Origin: Nitrosomonas stercoris | Lineage (GTDB): Bacteria > Pseudomonadota > Gammaproteobacteria > Burkholderiales > Nitrosomonadaceae | Assembly: GCA_006742785.1 (NCBI GenBank) | Contig: AP019755.1 | Span: forward strand, 1,488,001-1,552,000 | Reading direction: 5' to 3' | DNA length: 64,000 bases | Shown: positions 56,608 to 64,000 of the stretch, in pieces | Position numbering within the stretch: position 1 is the first letter of the stretch | Layout of the letters: each line of letters starts with the position of its first letter | The notes under the pieces: generated by a model | Told to the model about the DNA's origin: nothing | Databases searched by the model: none | Seen by the model: the letters and a program-made list of their open reading frames with translations, nothing else | Made by a program: the position numbers and the translations under genes

Positions 56608-58107
56608 TTACCAGTTGTCCAAAGTGGTTTTGCGTTGCATAGGATCCAGCTCAGCGATTGCTGGATTGGCGTAGTAAGAATCGCCAACAATACTGTGAGT
56701 AGATACTTCGGCAAATATCGCTCCTGACTGTGTAGAAAAATCATGCATGGTGTTACGCGGAATCAATAGCTTGTCGCCTGGCTTCAGTGTTACTGATTCC
56801 TGTTCAGGCAGATTAACCGTCAGATCTCCCCACAACATGCAAAAAGTTTCTTCTTTTTGTTTGTGCATGTGTGGTGGATGCTGTTGTCCAGGCAGCATGA
56901 TCAATACCTTGTAGCAGTACTCTCGATTGATCAGATTGATTAAAATGCAACCTGTTTCACGAAACTGCTCTAATCCATAGTGATGGGATATTTCAACTGT
57001 GTAATCGTCGCCGAGCACTACCCCAGATTCATATAGTTGTCCTTTCGCATCATGCAAAATACCTCTGATTAAGCGCATGGTATCTTGCTCTGGTGTTTCA
57101 AATACAGCAGCATTAGCAGCATAGTCTTGTGAGGCAACAAATTGTGCGCGTAATTGGCCAAATTCTCCACTGGTAAGCTGTCCTTCGGTGCGAGGCATGG
57201 CGAAGTAAACATCTTCCTCAGTGATTTTTTCACCTTTGGAAATTGCACGCTTGACGAAGACGCCGCGCTGTAATTCGCGTAGGGCAACAGCTTCATTTTG
57301 TGTGACATGTTTTTCTTCATCCTTGCCACAAATGGCACGCATGCGTTCCGCAGCCGCCACCCAATTGTCTGCTTGTTTTGTATCCAGTGAGTAGGCATTC
57401 AATTTAATCTCAGAAGTGGATACGCCCACGTGTCGCTCTAGCAAACGTGCACCTTTAGCGACAGCTGCCATGACGACTTCGTAGTTATCTGGCGCTTCGT
57501 GTCCGGAATATCCAGTGAGTACATACGGGTAGCGGCGCATGATTTTGCTGAGAAAGTTCATATGCACACGTTCGTTAGGAGTGGGATAGAGAGAGACGCA
57601 ATGCATCAGTGCAAAAGCTGGTACACGTTTGTGCAAATGGCTTACTAGATTATCAATATCATAAATACTGAGTCCGCCTGTTGAGGCAATAACTGGCTTG
57701 TTAGCGCTGGTAATGGCAGCAATCAGTGGCCAATCCGTGGCTGAGCAGCTGGCAAGTTTTAAGATTTGTACATCCAGCAATTGACAGGTTTGTACCGATT
57801 GTTCGTCAAATGGTGTTGCAACTGTGATTAGTCCATGATCGCGAATCGCTTCTGTGAGTTGACGGAATTCATCGATGCTGAGACGTGTGCTTTCAAAGCG
57901 ACCGATATGCTTGACATCAGTACGTCCTTTGTAATCTGGATGGATAAAAGTATCCAAATCACGCAGTTGCAGTTTAACTGCTGCTTTAATGTTATGTTTG
58001 CGAGCAATTTTAGCCACCATTTCGATTATTTTCAGGCCATGAGCCACGCTACCTTGGTGGTTGTTAGCCATTTCAAAAATATATAATCGATCTAGTAATG
58101 TTTCCAT
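56608..58107 (-). CDS. NeuB-type nonulosonate synthase fused to SAF and cupin domains
   Basis: 499 residues, longer than usual NeuB (about 350). The TIM-barrel part (about 1-280) has FEMANNHQGSVAHGLKII, KLASCSATDWPLIAAI, STGGLSIYDIDNLV and GYSGHE. The SAF antifreeze-like domain is at about 290-350 (FVKRAISKGEKITEEDVYFA). The C-terminal cupin (about 370-490) has GQQHPPHMHKQKEETFCMLW and LLIPRNTMHDF, with His residues fitting a metal site. NeuB condenses PEP with an amino sugar to make sialic, legionaminic or pseudaminic acid. Third gene of a minus-strand set with the cytidylyltransferase (33 bases) and the oxidoreductase. The sugar is not predicted with certainty. Confidence 0.88.
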   Translation of the reverse strand: METLLDRLYIFEMANNHQGSVAHGLKIIEMVAKIARKHNIKAAVKLQLRDLDTFIHPDYKGRTDVKHIGRFESTRLSIDEFRQLTEAIRDHGLITVATPFDEQSVQTCQLLDVQILKLASCSATDWPLIAAITSANKPVIASTGGLSIYDIDNLVSHLHKRVPAFALMHCVSLYPTPNERVHMNFLSKIMRRYPYVLTGYSGHEAPDNYEVVMAAVAKGARLLERHVGVSTSEIKLNAYSLDTKQADNWVAAAERMRAICGKDEEKHVTQNEAVALRELQRGVFVKRAISKGEKITEEDVYFAMPRTEGQLTSGEFGQLRAQFVASQDYAANAAVFETPEQDTMRLIRGILHDAKGQLYESGVVLGDDYTVEISHHYGLEQFRETGCILINLINREYCYKVLIMLPGQQHPPHMHKQKEETFCMLWGDLTVNLPEQESVTLKPGDKLLIPRNTMHDFSTQSGAIFAEVSTHSIVGDSYYANPAIAELDPMQRKTTLDNW

Positions 58108-58140
58108 AAGTATTTTAATCTGATTGGGTTTAAATTTGAG

Positions 58141-59211
58141 TTATGCGCCGTATTGTGATGCTACTTCCAATGTAATGAAACGATCATCAATATAAAAGTC
58201 AGCTGCAGGTTTACCAAATTGTAAAGCATGGTGTTGTACTCCCCACTTTACCATCTGTTTGCGAGTAATTTCCTGCCAATCAATACCAGTTGCTGATCCA
58301 CGTGCAGTGAACAAGATAATTTTATGGCCGGCTGCATATAGATTATTGATAATACGTATATTTTCAAGCATAGGCTGGCAATGAGAATAATCATTATCAG
58401 GAACAAGTGTTGCCAATACGCCATCAATATCGACTACAAAAATTCGGTGTTTGTGTTCGGCTCCTTCTTGTGGAGTGGGAGAAGCCATAGAGCTTGGCAC
58501 GGTCTGAGTACTAGCCTGTAACAATGCTGCTGCTTGTGCAAGATCCGCTTCGGTATCAATACTGATCATAGGTTCATCAATAACCACTGCCCCACTGCGT
58601 GCACCAAGTAATGTAGCTTGTTCTAGCAGGCAATTGCGTGTGAGCGCATACGCTACACCGTTACGATAGTAAGTAGTGTGAAGCTGTTGCCGGGCAATAA
58701 TGGCATGACCGCGCTGATCCCACAAGTTGAGCTCACCTTGTGGAGTCAATGTTAATTGTTTGAGGGGGTGATAGGTGAGTTCAATGGGACTGACTGTCCA
58801 AACCGCATCGAAACTTTCTTCAACCAATTTTTTAACAGTGGCGGTAACGTGTTCTGCTCGTCGTAATGGGGAGGTGGGTTGCAGCATGACAATTACATCA
58901 TATTGGCAGTTATCTATTGCTTCGGTTGCCTGTAATGCGTGTTGTAATACTGGAATATCGCCAATACGGTCACCGGATAATTCAGCAGGGCGTCGAAAGG
59001 GAGCAGCCAAGCCTGCATTGGTTGCTGTTTGGGCGATTGTTTCGTGATCAGTTGACACCACTGCGCGATCAACCCATACCAGTTCATGAATCAGTTGGCT
59101 AGTATGTTCAATCAGTGAGCGCCCAGCAATTTTTCGCAAATTTTTGAGCGGTATCCCTTTGCTACCACCTCGTGCAGGCACCACAACCAGTATTTTCTTG
59201 TGTGCGTACAT
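58141..59211 (-). CDS. CMP-nonulosonate cytidylyltransferase fused to a HAD-family phosphatase
   Basis: 356 residues. The N-terminal NeuA-like domain (about 1-235) has VVPARGGSKGIPLKNLRKIA, VVSTDHETIAQ, VMLQPTSPLRRAEHV and the metal Asp region VVIDEPMISIDTEADLAQA. A short linker rich in Ser and Pro leads to a HAD domain (about 256-356) with the DxD nucleophile in VVDIDGVLATL, FTARGS and the metal Asp pair in FYIDDRFITLE. Such KdsC-like or capsule HAD phosphatases act on the sugar-phosphate step. The gene starts within the Gfo/Idh stop (TAATG). Confidence 0.87.
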   Translation of the reverse strand: MYAHKKILVVVPARGGSKGIPLKNLRKIAGRSLIEHTSQLIHELVWVDRAVVSTDHETIAQTATNAGLAAPFRRPAELSGDRIGDIPVLQHALQATEAIDNCQYDVIVMLQPTSPLRRAEHVTATVKKLVEESFDAVWTVSPIELTYHPLKQLTLTPQGELNLWDQRGHAIIARQQLHTTYYRNGVAYALTRNCLLEQATLLGARSGAVVIDEPMISIDTEADLAQAAALLQASTQTVPSSMASPTPQEGAEHKHRIFVVDIDGVLATLVPDNDYSHCQPMLENIRIINNLYAAGHKIILFTARGSATGIDWQEITRKQMVKWGVQHHALQFGKPAADFYIDDRFITLEVASQYGA

Positions 59212-60308
59212 TAGCTTAATGCATCATATCCGTATGGCTGATCGTAATCTATGCGAACCAACTTGCCGGTTTGGTGCGAGCGAATCGCTGCTGCGATCAC
59301 CAACATGGTTTCCATACCATATGCTAATGAAATGGGCGAAGTTTGTTCTGGATGGGCCAGCAAAGTATCAATATGTGCAATTTCCGGTTGGAAATCATCA
59401 GGCCTCGTTTTCGAGAAAGTTTGTTGTTGTTCTGGTTGGCCTACTAAGCGTAGCCTGACAGCATCCATGCCGGGTTTAAGATTGATATACCAATCCAGAT
59501 AACCATTTTCCCCTTGTAAGCGTAATTGCTTGTCAGCAGGTTCAGTAATAACATCTTGTATCAAAAGGCCAACAAGTCCGCTTTCAGTGCGTAGATGAAG
59601 TTGTGCCAGCCGATCGTAGTGTGCGCCGCGCGCCTCGACCATATCGAGCATAGCTGATACTTCAGTAACACGGCCATGCCCGCTCAATCGTGCAAAATGC
59701 TGCCAAATGGCTAGCCCGTGTGAATGCTCTCCTAATGCGCCTCCGCCTCGTTCAGTATGACCGAGGTAAGTATCTTCCGGCCCTGAAATCCAGGGATGAG
59801 CATTAAAAATACCTTGCCAATGTTCGCGTATTTGAGCGTGAATGGTCAGTATGTTTCCTAATGAGCCTGCTTGTAGCCATTGTTCTGCAAGCAAGGTATT
59901 GGGTGTGAGGGTGTGATTGTAGCCAACAAGTACTTGGACGTTTTTTTGTTTGGCCAGCTCGTATAATCGTACACAACCGGTTAACGCAGGTGGACAAAGC
60001 GGTTTTTCAATAAGTAACAGTTTAGGTGGATTTTGTGATAATTCCTCTAAAGCAATATTGATATGCGTATCAGGAGGGGTGCCAATGAAAATAGCATCAA
60101 AATTTTCTCCCACTGTTTCATCTGGATGTGCTAGTCGAATGGCTGCATCCCATTGCCCATAGCGTGCAGGATAAATTTCATTGCGCGTGCGTTGTAAGGC
60201 GGCTGCATCTGTGTCACATAGCGTGACTTCCCAATCTTGCTGGCGACAGCCATGTGTCAGATGGTTGCCAATTGATCCCGCGCCAATAATTTTTACCTTG
60301 GTATTCAT
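59211..60308 (-). CDS. Gfo/Idh/MocA-family NAD(P)-dependent sugar oxidoreductase
   Basis: 365 residues from the ATG at 60308; the longer frame to 60476 would overlap tyrS and lacks family sequence. The N-terminal Rossmann part has KVKIIGAGSIGNHLTHG and the pocket FIGTPPDTHINIALE and LLIEKPLCPP. The second domain has GYNHTLTPNTLLAEQWL, GALGEHSHGLAIWQHF and RLQGENGYLDWYIN. It probably oxidises or epimerises a sugar for the nonulosonate. First gene of the three-gene set, overlapping the next by one base. Confidence 0.85.
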   Translation of the reverse strand: MNTKVKIIGAGSIGNHLTHGCRQQDWEVTLCDTDAAALQRTRNEIYPARYGQWDAAIRLAHPDETVGENFDAIFIGTPPDTHINIALEELSQNPPKLLLIEKPLCPPALTGCVRLYELAKQKNVQVLVGYNHTLTPNTLLAEQWLQAGSLGNILTIHAQIREHWQGIFNAHPWISGPEDTYLGHTERGGGALGEHSHGLAIWQHFARLSGHGRVTEVSAMLDMVEARGAHYDRLAQLHLRTESGLVGLLIQDVITEPADKQLRLQGENGYLDWYINLKPGMDAVRLRLVGQPEQQQTFSKTRPDDFQPEIAHIDTLLAHPEQTSPISLAYGMETMLVIAAAIRSHQTGKLVRIDYDQPYGYDALS

Positions 60309-60472
60309 ATTTATGCTGTGGTTGATTTTTGTAATCTGTAATGTAGCAAATATAAGAGAAAGTAAGTGATATCGTTCATATATACCGGTTTCTGCGAATG
60401 ATATGGAGCGCGCTGCTAAGCAATTTCTTCTGGTGTGAAAGAGTATTTCGGTGGTGCGGTGGTAACTTTGCG

Positions 60473-61687
60473 TCAATTTTGTTTGGGTAGAAGTGTTATT
60501 TTGGCAAATTTGCGTTTTCCTACTTGAGCAATGACGGTTGTATTGACTGGAACAATTTGTTCTTTATTGGTTGTTTTGTTTCCGTCCAGTTTGACTCCTC
60601 CTTGTTTAATCATGCGCAGTGCTTCACTGGTGCTAGAAGTAAGGCCGGATTGTTTAAGCAGTTGTGGTAACGCTAGCTGTTCATTCTCTATATATAAATT
60701 TTGTTCTGGAATGTTCTCGGGCATAGCGCCTTTGCTAAAACGCGCTTCAAAGTCTTTGGTTGCTTGAATAGCCGCTGATTGACTATGAAAACGCGCTACA
60801 ATTTCTTGTGCTAATAGTACCTTGATGTCACGCGGATTACGCCCAGATTCTACTTCTTGTTGCCATTGATGGATGGTATCTAATGACTGAAAGGAGAGTA
60901 ATTCAATATAACGCCACATTAAGGTATCGCTAATGGACATCAATTTACCAAATATTTCAGCAGCTGGTTCGTCAATGCCGATGTAATTGTTGAGAGATTT
61001 GGACATCTTTTGCGTGCCGTCCAGTCCTTCCAGTAAAGGCATGGTCAGTATACATTGAGGGGGCTGGCCATAATGCTTTTGTAATTCACGTCCAACCAAT
61101 AAATTGAATTTTTGATCAGTACCTCCTAGTTCAAGATCAGCCTTGAGTGCTACTGAATCATAGCCTTGTATTAAGGGATATAGAAATTCATGAATGGCAA
61201 TTGGACGATTTTCACTATAGCGTTTGCTGAAATCATCTCGTTCCAGCATGCGTGCAACAGTGTAAGTGGAGGCGAGTCTGATCAGATCGGCTGAGCTGAA
61301 TTGATCCATCCAAGCAGAGTTAAAAACGACTTCAGTTTGATCAGATTTCAGTATTTTAAATACTTGATCAGCATAAGTTTCTGCGTTTTGCAAAATTTGT
61401 TCGCGTGTCAGAGGTGGGCGGGTGGCGTTTTTCCCACTGGGATCACCTATCATCCCGGTAAAGTCACCTACTAAAAACAGAATATGATGTCCAAGATCCT
61501 GAAATTGACGCAGTTTATTCAATAGAACTGTATGCCCCAGATGCAGATCAGGTGCCGTAGGATCAAAGCCAGCTTTGATTCTTAAAGGCTGATTCTTGCC
61601 CAGTTTTTGTGTGAGCTCCTCCTCAATTAATAGCTCTTGGCAGCCACGTTTAATGACTTGTAATTGGTGTTGAAAGGATTCAGGCAC
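60473..61687 (-). CDS. tyrS: tyrosyl-tRNA synthetase
   Basis: 404 residues. Near the N-terminus [19 protein letters not shown] holds the HIGH-type signature, and [17 protein letters not shown] follows. The KMSKS motif is in [19 protein letters not shown]-terminal S4 RNA-binding domain (about 335-400) has [20 protein letters not shown]-like text. The length and signature place it in the TyrZ-like group. It is divergent from the M23 peptidase gene with a 92-base gap. Confidence 0.96.
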   Translation of the reverse strand: MPESFQHQLQVIKRGCQELLIEEELTQKLGKNQPLRIKAGFDPTAPDLHLGHTVLLNKLRQFQDLGHHILFLVGDFTGMIGDPSGKNATRPPLTREQILQNAETYADQVFKILKSDQTEVVFNSAWMDQFSSADLIRLASTYTVARMLERDDFSKRYSENRPIAIHEFLYPLIQGYDSVALKADLELGGTDQKFNLLVGRELQKHYGQPPQCILTMPLLEGLDGTQKMSKSLNNYIGIDEPAAEIFGKLMSISDTLMWRYIELLSFQSLDTIHQWQQEVESGRNPRDIKVLLAQEIVARFHSQSAAIQATKDFEARFSKGAMPENIPEQNLYIENEQLALPQLLKQSGLTSSTSEALRMIKQGGVKLDGNKTTNKEQIVPVNTTVIAQVGKRKFAKITLLPKQN

Positions 61688-61779
61688 GGCGGGTTACTAA
61701 AAAATCAGTTGTCATCATAGTTATCTTTCCATGTTAAACTTCTTGGAAATTTCCAATAGACTGAAAGGAGTGATGGCTT

Positions 61780-63117
61780 TTGATTTACTACCAATCATCT
61801 CGTAAAAAAAGAAGAAACATTCTAGCGCAAAAAAACACTGTTTTTGCACAAAAAAAAGTACGATGGATTACTTGCCTACTTAGTCTGCCTTTGCTTGGAA
61901 TGGTTACTGCCTTCGGAATTGCTCCCGATTCCTCTCTACAGGAAGTACCCAATCAAAAAATTATTCGCGCCTTACCACTACCAGAGAAATTTGCTTCCTC
62001 CGATCCTGACATGACTTTTTGGCATCAGGAAAGTATTCGTCGAGGCGACACTATTGCTGCAATTCTTGCTCGTCTTGAAGTTAGTCAGAAAGACAAGCGG
62101 CATTTTTTGGAAACGGTGCGAAATAATCAGGTCATGAATCAGCTCAGGCCCGGTGAAATTATTCATGCGGAAACCAGGCCAGATGGAGAGTTACTGACGC
62201 TACGTTATTTTTATGGAAATGGCGAGCAGTTTCAGGTCGAAAAGATAGATGACACGTTTGAATTAAGCAAACAATCCACTGCAGATGGTACTACACGTAT
62301 TCAGGTTACATCTGGAATAATTACCACGTCCTTGTTTGCAGCAGTAGATAAAGCAGATTTGCCAAGTACAGTTGCTTCTCAAATGATAGAAATATTTTCC
62401 AGTAGTATTGATTTTCATCGTGATGTGCGTAAGGGAGACCGTTTTACTGTTGTTTATGAGTCGACACAGGATGAAAGTGGAAAAGTGCAGGTTGGGCGTG
62501 TACTGGCAGTCGATTTTTTTAATAAAAAGAAAGCGAGTCGTGCTGTTTATTTTAAATCGCCTGACGGAACAGATGGGTATTACACACCACAAGGAGAAAA
62601 TTTAAATAAGCCGTTTTTGATGGCGCCGTTGAAATTTTCTCGAATTAGCTCAGGATTTAGTAATGGGCGCTATCATCCGATACTGAAGCGTTGGCGTGCC
62701 CATAAAGGAATTGATTATGCAGCACCTACAGGAACGCCGATTATGGCAACTGCAGATGGCGTAGTCGAGTTTAAAGGCTGGCAAAAGGGTTATGGCAATC
62801 TGATTGTACTTAAGCATGATGCTCAATACAGTTCGGCCTATGGTCATTTATCAAAATTTAGTAAAACATTGCATAATGGCGCACGTGTTAAGCAAGGTGA
62901 TGTGATTGGCTTTGTAGGTGCAACTGGGATGGCCACAGGACCTCATCTTCATTATGAATTGCGTGTTAATGGCGTGCAGCGCGATCCCTCCAAAATTGTT
63001 ATGCCAGTCGCACAATCGGTTGGCAAAAAACATTACGGAGAGTTTCGTAAGCAAACTAGAGAACTGATTTCTCGCCTGGATTTATTGCGTAATACACGTT
63101 TTGTAGCGTTAAATTAA
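61780..63117 (+). CDS. M23 family peptidoglycan DD-metallopeptidase, membrane-anchored
   Basis: 445 residues. A membrane segment (WITCLLSLPLLGMVTAFG, about 29-46) is followed by an OapA/LysM-like region (RRGDTIAAILARLEVS) and the M23 domain near the C-terminus. The zinc residues are the His and Asp in RAHKGIDYAAPTG and the last His in GPHLHYELRVNG; it lies in the LytM group. The start is a TTG at 61780, nine bases after AAAGGAG; the nearby ATG at 61773 is out of frame. tyrS-M23-anmK is a known order in betaproteobacteria, linked by cell-wall turnover. Confidence 0.93.
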   Translation: MIYYQSSRKKRRNILAQKNTVFAQKKVRWITCLLSLPLLGMVTAFGIAPDSSLQEVPNQKIIRALPLPEKFASSDPDMTFWHQESIRRGDTIAAILARLEVSQKDKRHFLETVRNNQVMNQLRPGEIIHAETRPDGELLTLRYFYGNGEQFQVEKIDDTFELSKQSTADGTTRIQVTSGIITTSLFAAVDKADLPSTVASQMIEIFSSSIDFHRDVRKGDRFTVVYESTQDESGKVQVGRVLAVDFFNKKKASRAVYFKSPDGTDGYYTPQGENLNKPFLMAPLKFSRISSGFSNGRYHPILKRWRAHKGIDYAAPTGTPIMATADGVVEFKGWQKGYGNLIVLKHDAQYSSAYGHLSKFSKTLHNGARVKQGDVIGFVGATGMATGPHLHYELRVNGVQRDPSKIVMPVAQSVGKKHYGEFRKQTRELISRLDLLRNTRFVALN

Positions 63118-63147
63118 TGGTTTGTAAGTAATTAAAAACACTGTCGC

Positions 63148-64000
63148 ATGTATTACATCGGTATTATGTCAGGTACCAGCCTGGATGGTGTAGATGCGGT
63201 ATTAGTCGATTTTTCTGTCGCTACATGCTCACTCATCGGCGCTTGCTATATTGCATATGATGTTTCGCTTCAGCAGGATTTGCTGGCATTGTGTCAGAGA
63301 GGCGAAAATGAGTTACATCGTGCGGCTTTGTTAGCTAATAAATTAGCGGGTTTATATGCACAGGCAGTGACTCAATTACTTGAGCAGCATGCAATCGATC
63401 CTGAAGAGATTGCGGCAATTGGCTGTCATGGGCAAACAGTACGTCATTATCCCCAACCAGAAAATCAATATAGTATTCAACTGATAAATGGCGCTTTGTT
63501 AGCAGAGCTAACCAAGATCACCACCGTAACAGATTTTAGAAGTCGCGATATTGCTGCTGGAGGACAAGGTGCGCCACTGGTCCCTGCGTTTCATCAGGCA
63601 GTATTTTCTCACTCAGAAGTACATCGTTTGATCATCAATATAGGCGGTATTGCTAATATTACCAGTTTGCCCGTTGCGGATGAGGTGAGTGGATTTGATT
63701 GTGGACCAGGCAATATGCTGATGGATGCTTGGTGTCAGCAACACACTGGCCAACGTTATGATCGTGATGGATTATGGGCCCGATCAGGCAAAATAATTTA
63801 CGCATTGCTGGAAAATTTATTGCGTTTTCCCTATTTTTCTTTGCCACCTCCTAAAAGTACTGGTCGAGAAATGTTTGCCATTGATTGGTTATTGCCTTAT
63901 TTGACGGGTAAAGAAGCTGCGCAAGATGTACAGGCAACACTGTTACAGCTAACTGTGCAGAGCATTGCAGATGCAGTACGAACTTGTTATCCGACAGCTC
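63148..64000 (+). CDS. anmK: anhydro-N-acetylmuramic acid kinase (3' truncated by window)
   Basis: AnmK phosphorylates 1,6-anhydro-MurNAc released from the cell wall for reuse. The open frame runs to the end of the window without a stop, 284 residues seen of about 365. The start YYIGIMSGTSLDGVDAVLVD, then AIGCHGQTVRHYPQ, TVTDFRSRDIAAGGQGAPLV and IINIGGIANIT with FDCGPGNMLMDAWCQ match the family closely. It begins 30 bases after the M23 gene, whose product cleaves peptidoglycan, a matching role. Confidence 0.94.
   Translation, partial: MYYIGIMSGTSLDGVDAVLVDFSVATCSLIGACYIAYDVSLQQDLLALCQRGENELHRAALLANKLAGLYAQAVTQLLEQHAIDPEEIAAIGCHGQTVRHYPQPENQYSIQLINGALLAELTKITTVTDFRSRDIAAGGQGAPLVPAFHQAVFSHSEVHRLIINIGGIANITSLPVADEVSGFDCGPGNMLMDAWCQQHTGQRYDRDGLWARSGKIIYALLENLLRFPYFSLPPPKSTGREMFAIDWLLPYLTGKEAAQDVQATLLQLTVQSIADAVRTCYPTA

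Noticed and set aside
60309-60476. 56-residue N-terminal extension of the Gfo/Idh gene
   Set aside because: It has no family similarity, overlaps the tyrS 3' end, and the Rossmann start MNTKVKIIGAG begins at 60308.

Overview
The window looks like chromosomal DNA of a Gram-negative betaproteobacterium, most likely a Nitrosomonas-type ammonia oxidiser. This is inferred from gene content, not from a marker gene. Supporting points are LspA, LptE and lipoproteins, the queA-tgt-yajC-secD-secF order, an exosortase/PEP-CTERM accessory locus, a CADD-family p-aminobenzoate enzyme of the type known in Nitrosomonas europaea, a group III truncated haemoglobin and moderate A+T content. I saw no rRNA, tRNA or CRISPR array.

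Positions 1-6.8 kb are a disturbed accessory segment. It starts with the end of a CheA/ChpA-like hybrid kinase and a DUF7079-like gene. Two IS5-family elements follow, at 915-1757 (TA target duplication) and 5207-6050 (TAA target duplication), with an internally deleted relic of the first at about 3559-3776. Between them lie a hicBA toxin-antitoxin pair with a frameshifted toxin, a methyltransferase, and small decayed second copies of the methyltransferase, the hicBA junction and the 3' end of the DUF3750 gene. A secreted pectinacetylesterase-like enzyme also sits here.

Positions 7.1-34.7 kb are mostly housekeeping. They hold prfB with its programmed +1 frameshift, a putative Na+/H+ antiporter, a Nudix hydrolase, a DUF2914 protein, cbpA-cbpM, a diguanylate cyclase and two genes of a peptide ABC transporter. 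A 138-bp MITE-like element precedes a truncated haemoglobin, followed by ribF-ileS-lspA, ubiE, DUF971, queA-tgt-yajC-secD-secF on the minus strand, and leuS-lptE-holA-osmC with a small lipoprotein and a strong terminator.

Positions 34.7-46.7 kb are a signalling and exosortase-associated region, all on the minus strand. In transcription order it has a PrsR-type sigma-54 activator, an AMP-forming acyl ligase, a PLP decarboxylase, an asparagine-synthase-like enzyme without the usual Cys2, a LuxI-like exosortase-associated acyltransferase, a PstS-like binding protein broken at a homopolymer, a porin-like protein and a GGDEF-EAL protein. The last three overlap. No exosortase lies in the window, so this is a detached part of the system.

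Positions 47-64 kb hold a penicillin-acylase-family enzyme, dksA, divergent metE/metR with a MetR-type box, the CADD-family gene, glyA-nrdR, and a nonulosonic-acid-type operon (Gfo/Idh oxidoreductase, cytidylyltransferase-HAD fusion, NeuB-cupin fusion). Then come tyrS, an M23 peptidase and the start of anmK, cut by the window edge.
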